In this document: piece by piece, positions 38,708-47,703 of the stretch
How positions within the stretch are numbered: position 1 is the first letter of the stretch
How the letters are laid out: every line of letters begins with the position of its first letter
Source of the DNA: Quadrisphaera sp. DSM 44207
GTDB taxonomy: Bacteria > Actinomycetota > Actinomycetes > Actinomycetales > Quadrisphaeraceae
Length of the DNA stretch: 64,000 bases
Direction: 5' to 3'
Assembly: GCF_900101335.1 (NCBI RefSeq)
Contig: NZ_FNKA01000002.1
Coordinates: 682,001-746,000 of the forward strand
Notes under the pieces: model-generated
Seen by the model: only the letters and a program-made list of their open reading frames with translations
What the model was told of the DNA's origin: nothing
Databases searched by the model: none
Program-made: the position numbers and the translations under genes

Positions 38708-40180
38708 TCAGGCGGCCAGGTGCGCGAGCACCCGCTCGGCGGCGAGCCCGGCGGAGGCGATGCACGCGGGCACGCCGACGCCGTCGTAGGCGGCGCCGGC
38801 CACGGCCAGGCCGGGGCGGGCGGCCACGGCGGCGCGCACGGCCTCCACCCGCCCGACGTGGCCGACGAGGTACTGCGGCAGCGCGTCGTCCCAGCGGGTG
38901 ACGGCTGCGGCCAGCGGCCGCAGCGGCACGCCGAGCACCTCCTGCGCGTCGGCGGCCGCCGCGGCCAGCAGCTGCTCGTCGGAGCGCGCCAGGACGCCGT
39001 CGTCGCCGTACCGGCCGACCGACAGCCGCAGCACGCTGCGCCCTCCGGCGGCCTGCGCGACCCAGGCCCACTTGGCGCTGGAGAACGTCATCGCCTTCAC
39101 GAGGCGGCCCTCCACGGGCGGGACGAGCACCCCGGACAGCGGGCCGGGCGCACCCTCGATCGCGACCGCGTCCAGCGCGCCGGGGGGCAGCACCAGCGTG
39201 CACAGCGCCAGGCTCGCCGTGGGCACGCCGCTCAGGGCGGCCGCGGCCTCGGGCACGGGGCCGGCCAGCAGCGCGGACGCCGCGGGCGGGGGCAGGGCCA
39301 CCACGACGGCGTCGGCGAGGAGCTCCTCCTCCGCGCGGCCGGGAGGCGCTCCGCGCAGGCGCCAGGCGCCGCCGGCGGGGACGAGCTCGCGCACGGGCGC
39401 GCCCAGGCGCAGCGCGACGCCGGCGCGCGGCAGCGCGGCGGTCAGCGCCTCCGCCAGGCGCCCGACGCCGCCGCGCACGCCGGCGAAGACGGCGCCGCCG
39501 GCGGCCGTGCCGGCGCCGCTGCCCAGCCCGCCGCCGCCGTCCGGGTCGCCTCCGGCCGGGGGCGCCGAGCCCCCGGTGAGCACGGGCCGGGCGTCGCGGG
39601 CGGCCGGCCACAGGGCGGGCGCGGTCGCGCGCAGCGACAGCAGGTCGGCGCGCCCGGCGTAGACGCCGCCGAGGAGGGGGTCGACCAGCCGCTGCGCGAC
39701 CGCCGGGCCGAACCGGTGCGCGACCCACGCGCCGACGGCCGCGTCGTCGTCCACGGGCGGGCCGGGCACCTCGCAGCGGGCCCGCTCGACCTCGCCGGCG
39801 TCCAGCAGGCCGCGCAGGGCGTCGGCCTCGCGCGGCACCCCCATCACGGTGCCGGGCGGCACCGGGTGCAGCGCGCCGCGCGAGGCGACGGCGGCGCGCG
39901 CGGTGGCGGGGGCCACGAGGTCCCCGCTCAGGCCCACCTCGGCGGCCAGGCGCACCGCCTCCGTGCGGCGCGCCAGCAGCGCCTCCGCGCCGCCGTCCAC
40001 CACGACGGCGCTCGCGCCGGCGCCCACCCGCACGCGCTGCAGCGCCCCTCCGGTGCGCCCGCTCGCCTCCAGCAGCACCACGCGGCGGCGCCCGGGCGCG
40101 CTGGCCAGGCGCCAGGCGGCGGCCAGGCCGCTGATCCCGGCGCCGACGACCGCGACGACGGGCTCGGCCGGCGCCGTCAT
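38708..40180 (-). CDS. hemY: Coproporphyrinogen III oxidase HemY/CgoX
   Basis: A 490-residue FAD enzyme of the protoporphyrinogen oxidase family. The Rossmann motif GAGISG is at residues 13-18, followed by [12 protein letters not shown]; the C-terminal FAD block is [17 protein letters not shown]-like ([15 protein letters not shown]). With HemQ next door, the substrate should be coproporphyrinogen, as in the actinobacterial/Firmicute pathway. A Gly-rich insert (about residues 200-225) looks disordered. The ATG overlaps the hemE stop by ATGA. Confidence 0.94.
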   Translation of the reverse strand: MTAPAEPVVAVVGAGISGLAAAWRLASAPGRRRVVLLEASGRTGGALQRVRVGAGASAVVVDGGAEALLARRTEAVRLAAEVGLSGDLVAPATARAAVASRGALHPVPPGTVMGVPREADALRGLLDAGEVERARCEVPGPPVDDDAAVGAWVAHRFGPAVAQRLVDPLLGGVYAGRADLLSLRATAPALWPAARDARPVLTGGSAPPAGGDPDGGGGLGSGAGTAAGGAVFAGVRGGVGRLAEALTAALPRAGVALRLGAPVRELVPAGGAWRLRGAPPGRAEEELLADAVVVALPPPAASALLAGPVPEAAAALSGVPTASLALCTLVLPPGALDAVAIEGAPGPLSGVLVPPVEGRLVKAMTFSSAKWAWVAQAAGGRSVLRLSVGRYGDDGVLARSDEQLLAAAAADAQEVLGVPLRPLAAAVTRWDDALPQYLVGHVGRVEAVRAAVAARPGLAVAGAAYDGVGVPACIASAGLAAERVLAHLAA

Positions 40181-41304
40181 CCCGCTCGCCGCTCCGCCGG
40201 TGCTCCCACCGCGGACCCGGCCGAGCCGGCGCTCGCCTCGTGCACGAGCTCGACCACGCGCGCGAGGACGTCGGGGTCGGTGGTCGGCAGCACGCCGTGG
40301 CCGAGGTTGAACACGTGGCCGGGCGCCTGCGCACCGCTCGCGAGCACGTCGCGCACGGCGGCCCGCACGACCGGCCAGGGGGCGAAGACGAGCGCGGGGT
40401 CGAGGTTGCCCTGCACCGCGCGCGACGGGCCGATCCGGCGGGAGGCCTCGGCCAGCGGCACCCGGAAGTCCACGCCGACGACGTCCGCGCCGGCCTCCCC
40501 CATCGCGCGCAGCAGCTCCCCCGTGCCGACCCCGAAGTGGATGCGGGGGACGCCGAGGTCCGCGACGCCCTCGAGCACGGCGCGGGAGGAGGGCTGGACG
40601 AACCGCTCGTAGTCGGCCAGCGGCAGCGCTCCGGCCCACGAGTCGAACAGCTGCAGCGCGCTCGCGCCGGCCTGCGCCTGCACCCGCAGGAAGGTCGTCG
40701 TCACCTGCACCAGGCGCGCCATGAGCGCCGCCCACAGGCCCGGGTCGCCGTGCATGAGCGCCTTGGTGCGCTCGTGGTTGCGGCTGGGCCCGCCCTCGAC
40801 GAGGTAGCTGGCCAGGGTGAACGGCGCGCCGGCGAAGCCGATCAGGGGCGTGGCGCCCAGCTCGGCGACCAGCATCCGCACCGCGGCGGCCACGGGCTCC
40901 ACCTGCGCCGGGTCCAGCAGCGGCAGGGCCTCGACGTCGGCCGCGGTGCGCACGGGCGAGGCCACGACCGGCCCGACGCCGGGCACGATGTCGAGGTCGA
41001 CGCCGGCGGCCTGCAGCGGCACGACGATGTCGGAGTAGAGGATCGCCGCGTCGACGCCGTAGCGGCGCACCGGCTGCAGGGTGATCTCCGTGACGAGCTC
41101 GGGGCGCCGGCAGGCCTCGAGCATGGCCACGCCCTCGCGCACCGCGCGGTACTCCGGCAGCGAGCGGCCCGCCTGGCGCATGAACCACACCGGGGTGTGC
41201 GGCACCGGCAGGCGCCGGCACGCGCGCACCAGGGGCGAGTCGGCGGCGGAGGGCGCGGGGCGCTCGGCCGGAGGAGCCGGGGGGGCCGGTGCGGCGTCGG
41301 ACAC
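40177..41304 (-). CDS. hemE: Uroporphyrinogen decarboxylase
   Basis: A 375-residue enzyme that decarboxylates the four acetate side chains of uroporphyrinogen III to give coproporphyrinogen III. The signature [13 protein letters not shown] (arginines near 43-47) and YSDIVVP with the catalytic D92 are intact, as is the late GLDF-type VGVDFRVP strand. The N-terminal 20 residues are Ala/Pro-rich. GTG 41304 has GAGGAT 6 nt upstream on the minus strand (leaderless). First gene of hemE-hemY; hemQ follows 85 nt later. Confidence 0.96.
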   Translation of the reverse strand: MSDAAPAPPAPPAERPAPSAADSPLVRACRRLPVPHTPVWFMRQAGRSLPEYRAVREGVAMLEACRRPELVTEITLQPVRRYGVDAAILYSDIVVPLQAAGVDLDIVPGVGPVVASPVRTAADVEALPLLDPAQVEPVAAAVRMLVAELGATPLIGFAGAPFTLASYLVEGGPSRNHERTKALMHGDPGLWAALMARLVQVTTTFLRVQAQAGASALQLFDSWAGALPLADYERFVQPSSRAVLEGVADLGVPRIHFGVGTGELLRAMGEAGADVVGVDFRVPLAEASRRIGPSRAVQGNLDPALVFAPWPVVRAAVRDVLASGAQAPGHVFNLGHGVLPTTDPDVLARVVELVHEASAGSAGSAVGAPAERRAG

Positions 41305-41333
41305 CCCCCGATCCTCCCAGGCCGGCCGGCAGC

Positions 41334-41378
41334 GACCAGCGCCGCCCCGACCAGCGCCGCCCCGACCAGCGCCGCTCG
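41334..41378. repeat. 15-bp tandem repeat, three copies
   Basis: Three units of GACCAGCGCCGCCCC lie in the gap between the divergent hemE and DUF3000 genes; the third differs at two positions. It lies just upstream of the hemE -10 hexamer. Confidence 0.88.
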
Positions 41379-41468
41379 GGCCAGCAGCACGGTCGCGGCC
41401 CGGCGCGGCGCGCCGACGTGCGTGCGCCGGCGGGCTCCCGGGGCGGAGCGTGCGAGAGGATGTGCGGC

Positions 41469-42044
41469 GTGGAGCTGCTGGACGTCCCCGCCGACGCACC
41501 ACCGGTGTTCCTCGCCATGCTGGCGGACCTGCGCGCCGCGCCGCTGCGCACCGACGTCCTCGTGGAGCAGGTGCCCGCCCCCCGGCGCCTCGCGCCGTCC
41601 GCGGTGGCGCTGTCCGCGGACGTCGTCGCCGGCGGCGAGGACGTCGCCAGCGGCCGCTTCGTGCTGCTGCACGACCCGCTCGGCCAGGACGGCTGGGAGG
41701 GCACCGTGCGCGTGGTGACGCTCGCCCGCGCCGCGCTGGAGGCGGAGCTGGCCACCGACCCCCTCCTCGGCCGGGCCGGCTGGTCGTGGCTGGAGGAGGC
41801 CCTGGCCAGCCGCGGCGTGCGCGCTGGCGCCCTGTCCGGGACGGTCACGCGCGTGGTCTCGGAGAGCTTCGCGGGCCTGGCCGAGCGCCCCGCCAGCGTC
41901 GAGGTCGAGGTCCGCGGGTCCTGGACCCCGCCCCCGGACGACGTCGGCACCTCCCTGCAGGCGTGGGCGGACGTGATGTGCGCGGCCGGCGGCCTGCCGC
42001 CCCTGCCGTCCGGCGTGGTCGCCTTCCCCCCGCGGGGGCGCTGA
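41469..42044 (+). CDS. DUF3000-family protein
   Basis: A 191-residue protein of the actinobacterial DUF3000 family, which has no known function and is usually encoded between hemE and RNase D, as here. Typical blocks are [23 protein letters not shown], and VEVRGSWTP with [26 protein letters not shown] 41469 is chosen because GAGGAT lies 7 nt upstream (leaderless); ATG 41460 in the same frame would add three residues. Confidence 0.85.
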   Translation: MELLDVPADAPPVFLAMLADLRAAPLRTDVLVEQVPAPRRLAPSAVALSADVVAGGEDVASGRFVLLHDPLGQDGWEGTVRVVTLARAALEAELATDPLLGRAGWSWLEEALASRGVRAGALSGTVTRVVSESFAGLAERPASVEVEVRGSWTPPPDDVGTSLQAWADVMCAAGGLPPLPSGVVAFPPRGR

Positions 42045-42091
42045 GCCCCGCCCTCCCGCCTCCCGCCCTCCCGCCTCCCGCGCCTGATCGG

Positions 42092-42117
42092 TCAAGGTCG
42101 GCGCGCACGAGCCGATA
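42092..42117 (+). promoter_or_regulatory. Sigma-28 (FliA/WhiG)-type promoter
   Basis: TCAA, 15 nt, then GCCGATA matches the flagellar/sporulation sigma-28 consensus TAAA-N15-GCCGATAA closely (-35 at 42092-42095, -10 at 42111-42117). It is 53 nt upstream of the start of the LuxR-type gene at 42170. No other match was noticed in the window, so this gene would belong to a motility or differentiation regulon encoded elsewhere. Confidence 0.65.
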
Positions 42118-42169
42118 CCTCCTGCGGACGGTGCCCAGGACGGGCGCCGCGAGGAAGCGGAGGCTCAGG

Positions 42170-42778
42170 ATGAGCACGGTCGTGGAGAGGGGTGCCGTGC
42201 GTGCGGCGCCGGCGCCGCGGGGACGGCGCAGCACCGCCCTGGTCGCGGTGCAGACCCTGGCGGCGCGCGAGATCGCCGTCCGGGTGCTGCGGGCGCTCGG
42301 CACGAGCGAGGTCCTCGCGGCCAGCACGGTGCTCGAGGCCCGCCGCGCGGCCGCCGCCCACACCGGGGACGCGTGCGTCGTCGAGGCGGGCCTGCAGGAC
42401 GGCGCGGGGATCTCCCTGGTGCGCGACCTGCGCGCGGCCGGCTGGTCGCCGGCCGTGGTGGTCTCGACCACCGAGGACCCGTGGATGGTGCGCGCGGCCC
42501 TGGCCGCCGGCGTGCGCTGCTTCGTCTCCACGCCGGCCTCCGGCACCGTCGCGCCCGTGCTGCCCTCGACGCCGGAGGGGCTGCAGAACCTCTCCGGCCG
42601 CGAGGTCGAGGTGCTCCAGCTCGTCGCCGACGGGCAGTCCAACCGCGAGGTCGGCGACGCCCTGGGCCTGTCCGCGCTGACGGTCAAGAGCCACCTGGCC
42701 CGCATCGCGCGCAAGCTGGGCACCGGCGACCGCGCGGAGATGGTGCTCGTCTGCCTGCGGGCCGGCGTCATCTCCTGA
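42170..42778 (+). CDS. LuxR-type response regulator with Glu in place of the phospho-Asp
   Basis: A 202-residue protein with a receiver-like domain (about 25-130) and a canonical LuxR HTH (LSGREVEVLQLVADGQSNREV to the end). At the strand that should end in the phosphorylated Asp it reads ACVVEAGLQDGAG, with Glu at that place, and the late Lys is replaced (RCFVSTPAS). Glu can mimic phospho-Asp, so the protein may be always active and set by its expression level. ATG 42170 has GGAGG about 9 nt upstream. The sigma-28-type promoter ahead suggests control by motility or development. It sits between DUF3000 and RNase D, where neighbours are usually housekeeping. Confidence 0.85.
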   Translation: MSTVVERGAVRAAPAPRGRRSTALVAVQTLAAREIAVRVLRALGTSEVLAASTVLEARRAAAAHTGDACVVEAGLQDGAGISLVRDLRAAGWSPAVVVSTTEDPWMVRAALAAGVRCFVSTPASGTVAPVLPSTPEGLQNLSGREVEVLQLVADGQSNREVGDALGLSALTVKSHLARIARKLGTGDRAEMVLVCLRAGVIS

Positions 42779-42822
42779 CGCGGTGCCGCGCCCGCTCGCG
42801 CGGGGCGGCTACGGTTCCGGGC

Positions 42823-44064
42823 GTGAGCAGCGCACCGGTGGAGGAGCCCTCGCAGGCCCCGGAGGGCCCCGAGCCGGTGCTGCTCAGCGCGCCCCGCGAC
42901 GGCCTCCCGCCGCTGACGGACACCCCGGAGGCGCTCGCGCGGAACGCGGCCGCCCTGGCCGCGGGCACCGGACCGGTGGCGGTCGACGCCGAGCGGGCCT
43001 CGGGGTACCGCTACGGGCAGGACGCCTACCTGGTGCAGCTGCGCCGCGCCGGCGTCGGCACCCTGCTCGTCGACCCGGTCGCCCTGCCGGACCTGTCCGC
43101 GCTGCGCGAGGCCCTCGGGGACGCCGAGTGGGTGCTCCACGCGGCCTCCCAGGACCTGCCCTGCCTGGCCGCGGTGGGCCTGGCGCCCGGTGGGAAGCTG
43201 TTCGACACCGAGCTGGGTGCGCGCGTCGCCGGCTACGAGCGCGTGGGCCTGGCCGCCGTCGTCGAGCGCCTGCTCGGCATGACGCTGGCCAAGGAGCACT
43301 CCGCGGTCGACTGGTCGACCCGCCCCCTGCCCGAGCCGTGGCTGGTCTACGCCGCCCTCGACGTCGAGGTGCTGCTGGAGCTGCGGGACGCGCTCGCCGC
43401 CGACCTGGCGCGCCAGGGCAAGCTGGAGTGGGCCCGCCAGGAGTTCGCCGCCGTGCGCAACGCCCCGGCGCCCGCCCCGCGCACGGACCCGTGGCGCCGC
43501 GTCTCCGGCCTGCACGCGGTGCGCGGGCGGCGCGCCCTGGCCGCGGTGCGCGAGCTGTGGCTCGCCCGCGACGAGCTCGCCCGCCGGCGCGACGTCGCCC
43601 CCGGCCGGGTGCTGCCCGACCGCGCCGTCGTCGCCGCCGCCCAGGCCATGCCGACCACGCCGGGGGCCCTCGCCGCGCTGCCGGTCTTCTCCGGCCCCGC
43701 CAACCGCCGGCAGGCCGACCGCTGGCTGTCGGCGCTGGACCGCGCCCGGGCGCTGCCGGAGTCCCAGCTGCCGGCGCCCGCCCCGCCGGGTGACGGCCCG
43801 CCCCCGCCGCGGGCGTGGAAGGACAAGGACCCCGCCGCGGCCGAGCGCCTGGCGCGGGCGCGCGCCGCAGTGGCCGCCGTCGCCGAGGCGCACGCGGTGC
43901 CGGTGGAGAACCTCCTCTCCCCCGACCTGCTGCGTCGGCTGTGCTGGAGCCCGCCCTCGCCCGCCGGCCCGCGGGAGGTCTCCGACGCGCTCGCCGCGGC
44001 CGGTGCCCGGCCGTGGCAGCGGGAGCTGGTCGGCGACGCCCTGGCCGACGCGCTCTCCGGCTGA
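42823..44064 (+). CDS. rnd: Ribonuclease D
   Basis: A 413-residue 3'-5' exoribonuclease of the DEDD family that trims tRNA and other RNA ends. D55 and E57 (VAVDAERASGYRY), the Asp in HAASQDLPCL and the Asp in YAALDVEVLLEL form the DEDD set; an HRDC domain follows (about 225-300) and a second helical domain closes the protein. A Pro-rich linker (APAPPGDGPPPPRAW) separates them. GTG 42823 has TACGGT 7 nt upstream (leaderless). In related genomes a thiolase-fadB pair usually follows; here efeUOB does. Confidence 0.93.
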   Translation: MSSAPVEEPSQAPEGPEPVLLSAPRDGLPPLTDTPEALARNAAALAAGTGPVAVDAERASGYRYGQDAYLVQLRRAGVGTLLVDPVALPDLSALREALGDAEWVLHAASQDLPCLAAVGLAPGGKLFDTELGARVAGYERVGLAAVVERLLGMTLAKEHSAVDWSTRPLPEPWLVYAALDVEVLLELRDALAADLARQGKLEWARQEFAAVRNAPAPAPRTDPWRRVSGLHAVRGRRALAAVRELWLARDELARRRDVAPGRVLPDRAVVAAAQAMPTTPGALAALPVFSGPANRRQADRWLSALDRARALPESQLPAPAPPGDGPPPPRAWKDKDPAAAERLARARAAVAAVAEAHAVPVENLLSPDLLRRLCWSPPSPAGPREVSDALAAAGARPWQRELVGDALADALSG

Positions 44065-44129
44065 CGGCCACCGGCGCCCCGCCCGGTGGGCGCCGGTGGG
44101 CGCAGCCGCGCCCCGGTGTCTTCCACAGG

Positions 44130-44148
44130 TGAGGTGAGCCTCACCACA
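44130..44148 (+). promoter_or_regulatory. DtxR/IdeR-like iron box 1
   Basis: TGAGGTGAGCCTCACCACA agrees with 14 of 19 positions of the IdeR consensus TTAGGTTAGCCTAACCTAA by eye. It lies 87 nt upstream of efeU. Confidence 0.65.
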
Positions 44149-44169
44149 CCTGTTCCCCCGGCCGATCCG

Positions 44170-44188
44170 GCAGGTTAGCCTCGCCTCA
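44170..44188 (+). promoter_or_regulatory. DtxR/IdeR-like iron box 2
   Basis: GCAGGTTAGCCTCGCCTCA also agrees with 14 of 19 positions of the IdeR consensus, with the core TTAGCCT intact. Two boxes 40 bp apart in front of an iron importer strongly suggest repression by iron-loaded DtxR/IdeR. Confidence 0.7.
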
Positions 44189-44234
44189 CTCCGTCGGGCC
44201 GTCCGGGCGCCGGCGCTGCGCGAGGGGACACGGC

Positions 44235-45101
44235 GTGATCGCCAACCTGCTGATCGGCCTGCGCGAGGGCCTGGAGGCGACGATCGTCGTCAGCATCCTC
44301 ATCGCCTTCCTCGTCAAGACCGGACGGCGCGACCGGCTGCGCCCGCTGTGGGCCGGCGTGGCCGCCGCGGTGCTGCTGGCCCTCGGGGTCGGCGGCGGCC
44401 TCACCCTCGCCTCCAAGGTGCTCACCTTCGAGGCGCAGGAGCTCCTCGGCGGGATCCTGTCCGTCGTGGCGGTCGTCTTCGTCACGTGGATGGTCTTCTG
44501 GATGAAGGGCGCCGCGCGGCACCTGCGCTCCGACCTCGACGCGCGGATGCGCACGGGGGTGGAGCTGGGCGCCACCGCGGTCGCGGTCACCGCCTTCCTC
44601 GCCGTCGGGCGCGAGGGCATGGAGACCGCGTTCTTCCTCTACGCCGCCGTGCAGGCCACCGGCCAGACGTGGCAGCCGCTCGTGGGTGCCACCGCCGGCC
44701 TGGCCCTGGCCGTCGCGCTCGGCTGGCTGCTGTACCGGCAGGCCGTCCGCATCGACCTGCGCCGCTTCTTCACCTGGACCGGGGCCGCGCTCGTCGTCGT
44801 CGCCGGCGGCGTGCTGGCCTACGGCGTGCACGACCTGCAGGAGGCCGGCGTGCTGCCGGGGCTGCACTCCCTCGCCTTCGACGTCAGCGAGCAGGTGCCG
44901 CCCACCAGCTGGTACGGGGTGCTGCTGAAGGGGACCCTGAACTTCTCCCCCGCCACCACGTGGCTGGAGGCCGCCGCGTGGGTCGCCTACGTCGTCCCCG
45001 TCCTGGCCCTCTACCTGCGCCCGGCGCGGCCCGCGGCCGTGGTCCCCGCGGCGGGCGCGTCGTCCGACCCCGCGGCCGCGCCGTCCCGCGCCGCCGCCTG
45101 A
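44235..45101 (+). CDS. efeU: EfeU iron permease (FTR1 family)
   Basis: A 288-residue membrane permease with seven hydrophobic segments. The two REXXE iron-binding motifs are present: REGLE at residues 10-14 and REGME near 125-129. EfeU moves iron across the membrane after oxidation by EfeB, with EfeO as the outside binding partner. GTG 44235 has GAGGGG upstream. It is the first gene of efeUOB; two iron boxes lie upstream. The Ala/Pro-rich C-terminal tail is outside the domain. Confidence 0.95.
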   Translation: MIANLLIGLREGLEATIVVSILIAFLVKTGRRDRLRPLWAGVAAAVLLALGVGGGLTLASKVLTFEAQELLGGILSVVAVVFVTWMVFWMKGAARHLRSDLDARMRTGVELGATAVAVTAFLAVGREGMETAFFLYAAVQATGQTWQPLVGATAGLALAVALGWLLYRQAVRIDLRRFFTWTGAALVVVAGGVLAYGVHDLQEAGVLPGLHSLAFDVSEQVPPTSWYGVLLKGTLNFSPATTWLEAAAWVAYVVPVLALYLRPARPAAVVPAAGASSDPAAAPSRAAA

Positions 45102-45102
45102 A

Positions 45103-45162
45103 CCGTCCGAGCCCTCCCGAACCGCCCGAGCCCTCCCGACCCCGCCCGATCCCTCCCGACCC
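45103..45162. repeat. 20-bp tandem repeat between efeU and efeO
   Basis: Three units close to CGCCCGAGCCCTCCCGACCC directly follow the efeU stop and end 11 nt before the efeO start. They make up almost the whole gap. No open frame is suggested. Confidence 0.85.
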
Positions 45163-45173
45163 CTGGAGCTCCC

Positions 45174-46340
45174 GTGCGCACCCGCGCCCTGACCCCCGCC
45201 CTCGCCCTGCCCCTGCTGGGGCTGGCGTCGCTGACCGCGTGCACCGACGCGCCCACCGCGAGCAGCACCGCCGCTCAGGGCGGCGCGCAGGGCGGCACGC
45301 AGGACGGCGCGGTCGCCGTGGAGGCGACGGACTCCTCCTGCGACGTCTCGCGCACCGACCTCGAGAGCGGCATCACCACCTTCGCGATCAGCAACGGCGG
45401 CTCCGACGTCACCGAGGTGTACGTGTACGCGCCGGGCGACCGGATCGTCACCGAGAAGGAGAACATCGGCCCCGGCACGAGCTACGACCTCACCGTCGAC
45501 CTCCCCGAGGGCGAGTACCAGGTGGCGTGCAAGCCGGGCATGGTCGGCGACGGCATCCGCGAGGACATCACCGTCACCCCGGCCGCCGGGGCGGAGCAGG
45601 CCGACCCGGCCGCCGAGGCCGCCGTCACGGCCTACCGGACCTACGTCCAGCAGCAGGCCGACGCCGGCGTGCCGCTGGTGCAGCAGCTGCGCGACGCCGT
45701 GGCCGCCGGGGACCGCGAGCGCGCGATGGCCCTGTACGCCCCCTCGCGCGTGCCGTGGGAGTCCATCGAGCCGGTCGCGGAGAGCTTCGGGGACCTGGAC
45801 CCGCGCATCGACGCCCGGGAGGCCGACCTGCTCGAGGGCGAGGAGCTCACCGGCTGGCACCGGATCGAGAAGGCGCTGTGGACCGGGGAGGACCTGGCCC
45901 CGATGACCGCGGTCGCCGACCAGCTGCTCCTCGACGTCCAGGAGCTCGCCCAGCGCACCCCGAACGCGGCCCTGACGCCGACCTCGATCGGCAACGGCGC
46001 CAAGGAGCTGCTCGACGAGGTCGCCACCGGCAAGATCACCGGCGAGGAGGAGGCGTTCAGCCACACCGACCTCGTCGACTTCGAGGCCAACGTCCGCGGC
46101 GCCCAGCAGGCGTTCGAGGCGCTGCGCCCCGTCGTCGCCGAGACCGACCCCGAGCTGGTGACCGCGCTGGACGCCGAGTTCGCCGACGTCCTGGCCGCCC
46201 TGGACCCCTACCGCACCCCCGACGGCTTCGTCTCCTACGACACCGTGACCGAGGAGCAGCGCCGAGAGCTCGCCCGCGTCGTCGACGCCCTCTCCGAGCC
46301 GCTGTCCCGCCTCGGAGCGGCGGCCGCCGGCCAGGCGTGA
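45174..46340 (+). CDS. efeO: EfeO iron-binding lipoprotein
   Basis: A 388-residue lipoprotein: signal peptide with lipobox LTAC (C23), a cupredoxin-like domain (about 45-145, with Cys in CDVSRT and VACKPGM), then an M75 peptidase-like domain with the HxxE metal motif H229-R-I-E232 in GWHRIEKALW. It binds iron outside the membrane for EfeU. Length fits full EfeO with both domains. GTG 45174 has GGAG upstream; the stop overlaps the efeB GTG by GTGA. Confidence 0.95.
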   Translation: MRTRALTPALALPLLGLASLTACTDAPTASSTAAQGGAQGGTQDGAVAVEATDSSCDVSRTDLESGITTFAISNGGSDVTEVYVYAPGDRIVTEKENIGPGTSYDLTVDLPEGEYQVACKPGMVGDGIREDITVTPAAGAEQADPAAEAAVTAYRTYVQQQADAGVPLVQQLRDAVAAGDRERAMALYAPSRVPWESIEPVAESFGDLDPRIDAREADLLEGEELTGWHRIEKALWTGEDLAPMTAVADQLLLDVQELAQRTPNAALTPTSIGNGAKELLDEVATGKITGEEEAFSHTDLVDFEANVRGAQQAFEALRPVVAETDPELVTALDAEFADVLAALDPYRTPDGFVSYDTVTEEQRRELARVVDALSEPLSRLGAAAAGQA

Positions 46341-47581
46341 GCGGCATGAGCGGTCCGGGCGGCCTCTCCCGCCGGTCCCTGTTCGCCGCGCTCGGCACGG
46401 GCGCGGCCGGGGCGGGGCTCATCGGCGCCGGCGCCGCGGCGGCGGCCGCCGCCCGGGAGGGCGACGGCCGCGACGACGTCGTGCCGTTCCACGGCGAGCA
46501 CCAGGCCGGCATCGCCACGAGCGTGCAGGGGCACCTGCACTTCGCGGCCTTCGACGTCCTCGCCGAGGACCGCGCCGAGCTGGCCGGGCTGCTGCGGGAC
46601 TGGACGCGGGCCGCCGTCGCCCTGTGCGCCGGGCGGGAGGTCGGCGAGGGCGGGGCCGCGGGCGGCTCGCCGTCGGCGCCGCCCTCGGACACCGGGGAGG
46701 CGCAGGGCCTGGGCGCCTCGCGCCTGACCCTGACCGTCGGGTTCGGCCCCTCGCTCTTCGACGACCGCTTCGGGCTGGGCGAGCGGCGTCCCGAGGCGCT
46801 CGTGGAGCTGCCCGCCTTCCGCGGCGACGCCCTGGAGGAGGCCCGCTGCGGCGGCGACCTGGCCGTGCAGGCGTGCGCCGACGACCCGCAGGTCGCCGTC
46901 CACGCGATCCGCACCCTGACCCGCCTGGCCGCCGGGCGCGCCGCGGTGCGGTGGGCGCAGCTCGGCTACGGCCGCGCGGCCTCCGTCGACCCCGACCAGC
47001 CCACGCCGCGCAACCTCTTCGGGTTCAAGGACGGCACGGCCAACCCCGCCGGCAGCGACGCGGCGGCCCTGGACGAGCACGTGTGGGTCGCCGCGCAGGA
47101 CGCCGGCGACGAGGCGCGGGCGTGGATGACGGGCGGCAGCTACCTCGTCGCCCGCCGGGTCGCGATGCGCATCGAGACGTGGGACCGCGCGCCGCTGGCC
47201 GAGCAGGAGGCCTTCGTCGGTCGCACCAAGGGCGAGGGCGCTCCCCTGGGCGGCACCGCCGAGCACGAGGCGTTCGACCCGGCCACCCTGCCGGCCTCCT
47301 CGCACGTGCGACTGGCGCACCCCTCCCGCCACGGGGGGGCGCGGATGCTGCGGCGCGGGTTCAGCTACACCGGCGGCACCGACGGCTACGGCCACCTCGA
47401 CGCCGGGCTGTTCTTCCTCGCCTACCAGCGCGACGTGCGCCGCGCGTTCGTGCCCGTGCAGACCGCGCTGGCCGAGGCCGACGCCCTGGGCGAGTACCTG
47501 GTGCACACCGGCTCGGGCGTGTGGGCCGTGCCGCCCGGGGTGCGCGAGGGCGGGTGGTGGGGCGAGACGCTCCTGGCCTGA
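46337..47581 (+). CDS. efeB: EfeB, Tat-exported DyP-type peroxidase
   Basis: A 414-residue heme peroxidase of the DyP family. The Tat signal has the twin arginines R12-R13 in SRRSLFAALG followed by a long Ala/Gly core. The DyP motif is GFKDGTANP with catalytic D232. A histidine in HVRLAHPSRHGG is a heme-ligand candidate. EfeB oxidises ferrous iron, or takes iron from heme, for uptake by EfeUO. Start GTG 46337 overlaps the efeO stop; ATG 46346 is also in frame. A disordered stretch (around 110-125, Gly/Ser/Pro) interrupts the N-terminal domain. Confidence 0.95.
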   Translation: MSGMSGPGGLSRRSLFAALGTGAAGAGLIGAGAAAAAAAREGDGRDDVVPFHGEHQAGIATSVQGHLHFAAFDVLAEDRAELAGLLRDWTRAAVALCAGREVGEGGAAGGSPSAPPSDTGEAQGLGASRLTLTVGFGPSLFDDRFGLGERRPEALVELPAFRGDALEEARCGGDLAVQACADDPQVAVHAIRTLTRLAAGRAAVRWAQLGYGRAASVDPDQPTPRNLFGFKDGTANPAGSDAAALDEHVWVAAQDAGDEARAWMTGGSYLVARRVAMRIETWDRAPLAEQEAFVGRTKGEGAPLGGTAEHEAFDPATLPASSHVRLAHPSRHGGARMLRRGFSYTGGTDGYGHLDAGLFFLAYQRDVRRAFVPVQTALAEADALGEYLVHTGSGVWAVPPGVREGGWWGETLLA

Positions 47582-47627
47582 CCGCGTGCCGCCGCGGCCC
47601 TCCGCCGCCGCACCGGCACCGTCCAGG

Positions 47628-47675
47628 CGGTACCGCCGGTACTGCGCACCGCGGGTACTGTGCACCGCGGGTACC
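47628..47675. repeat. Three 16-bp direct repeats, operator-like
   Basis: Three units at exact 16-bp spacing each hold ACCGCSGGTACY (starts 47632, 47648, 47664), which contains the small inverted repeat ACC-N3-GGT. They lie between the efeB stop and the fadB-like start, ending 28 nt before the GTG at 47704. This is the layout of a multi-site operator; the regulator is unknown. Confidence 0.7.
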
Positions 47676-47703
47676 CCCACGATGACGAGGAGGGCACGAG
47701 CGC

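Noticed and set aside
40177-41502. hemE starting further upstream
   Set aside because: The upstream extension is Arg/Pro-rich without similarity to HemE; GTG 41304 has a well-placed -10 hexamer.
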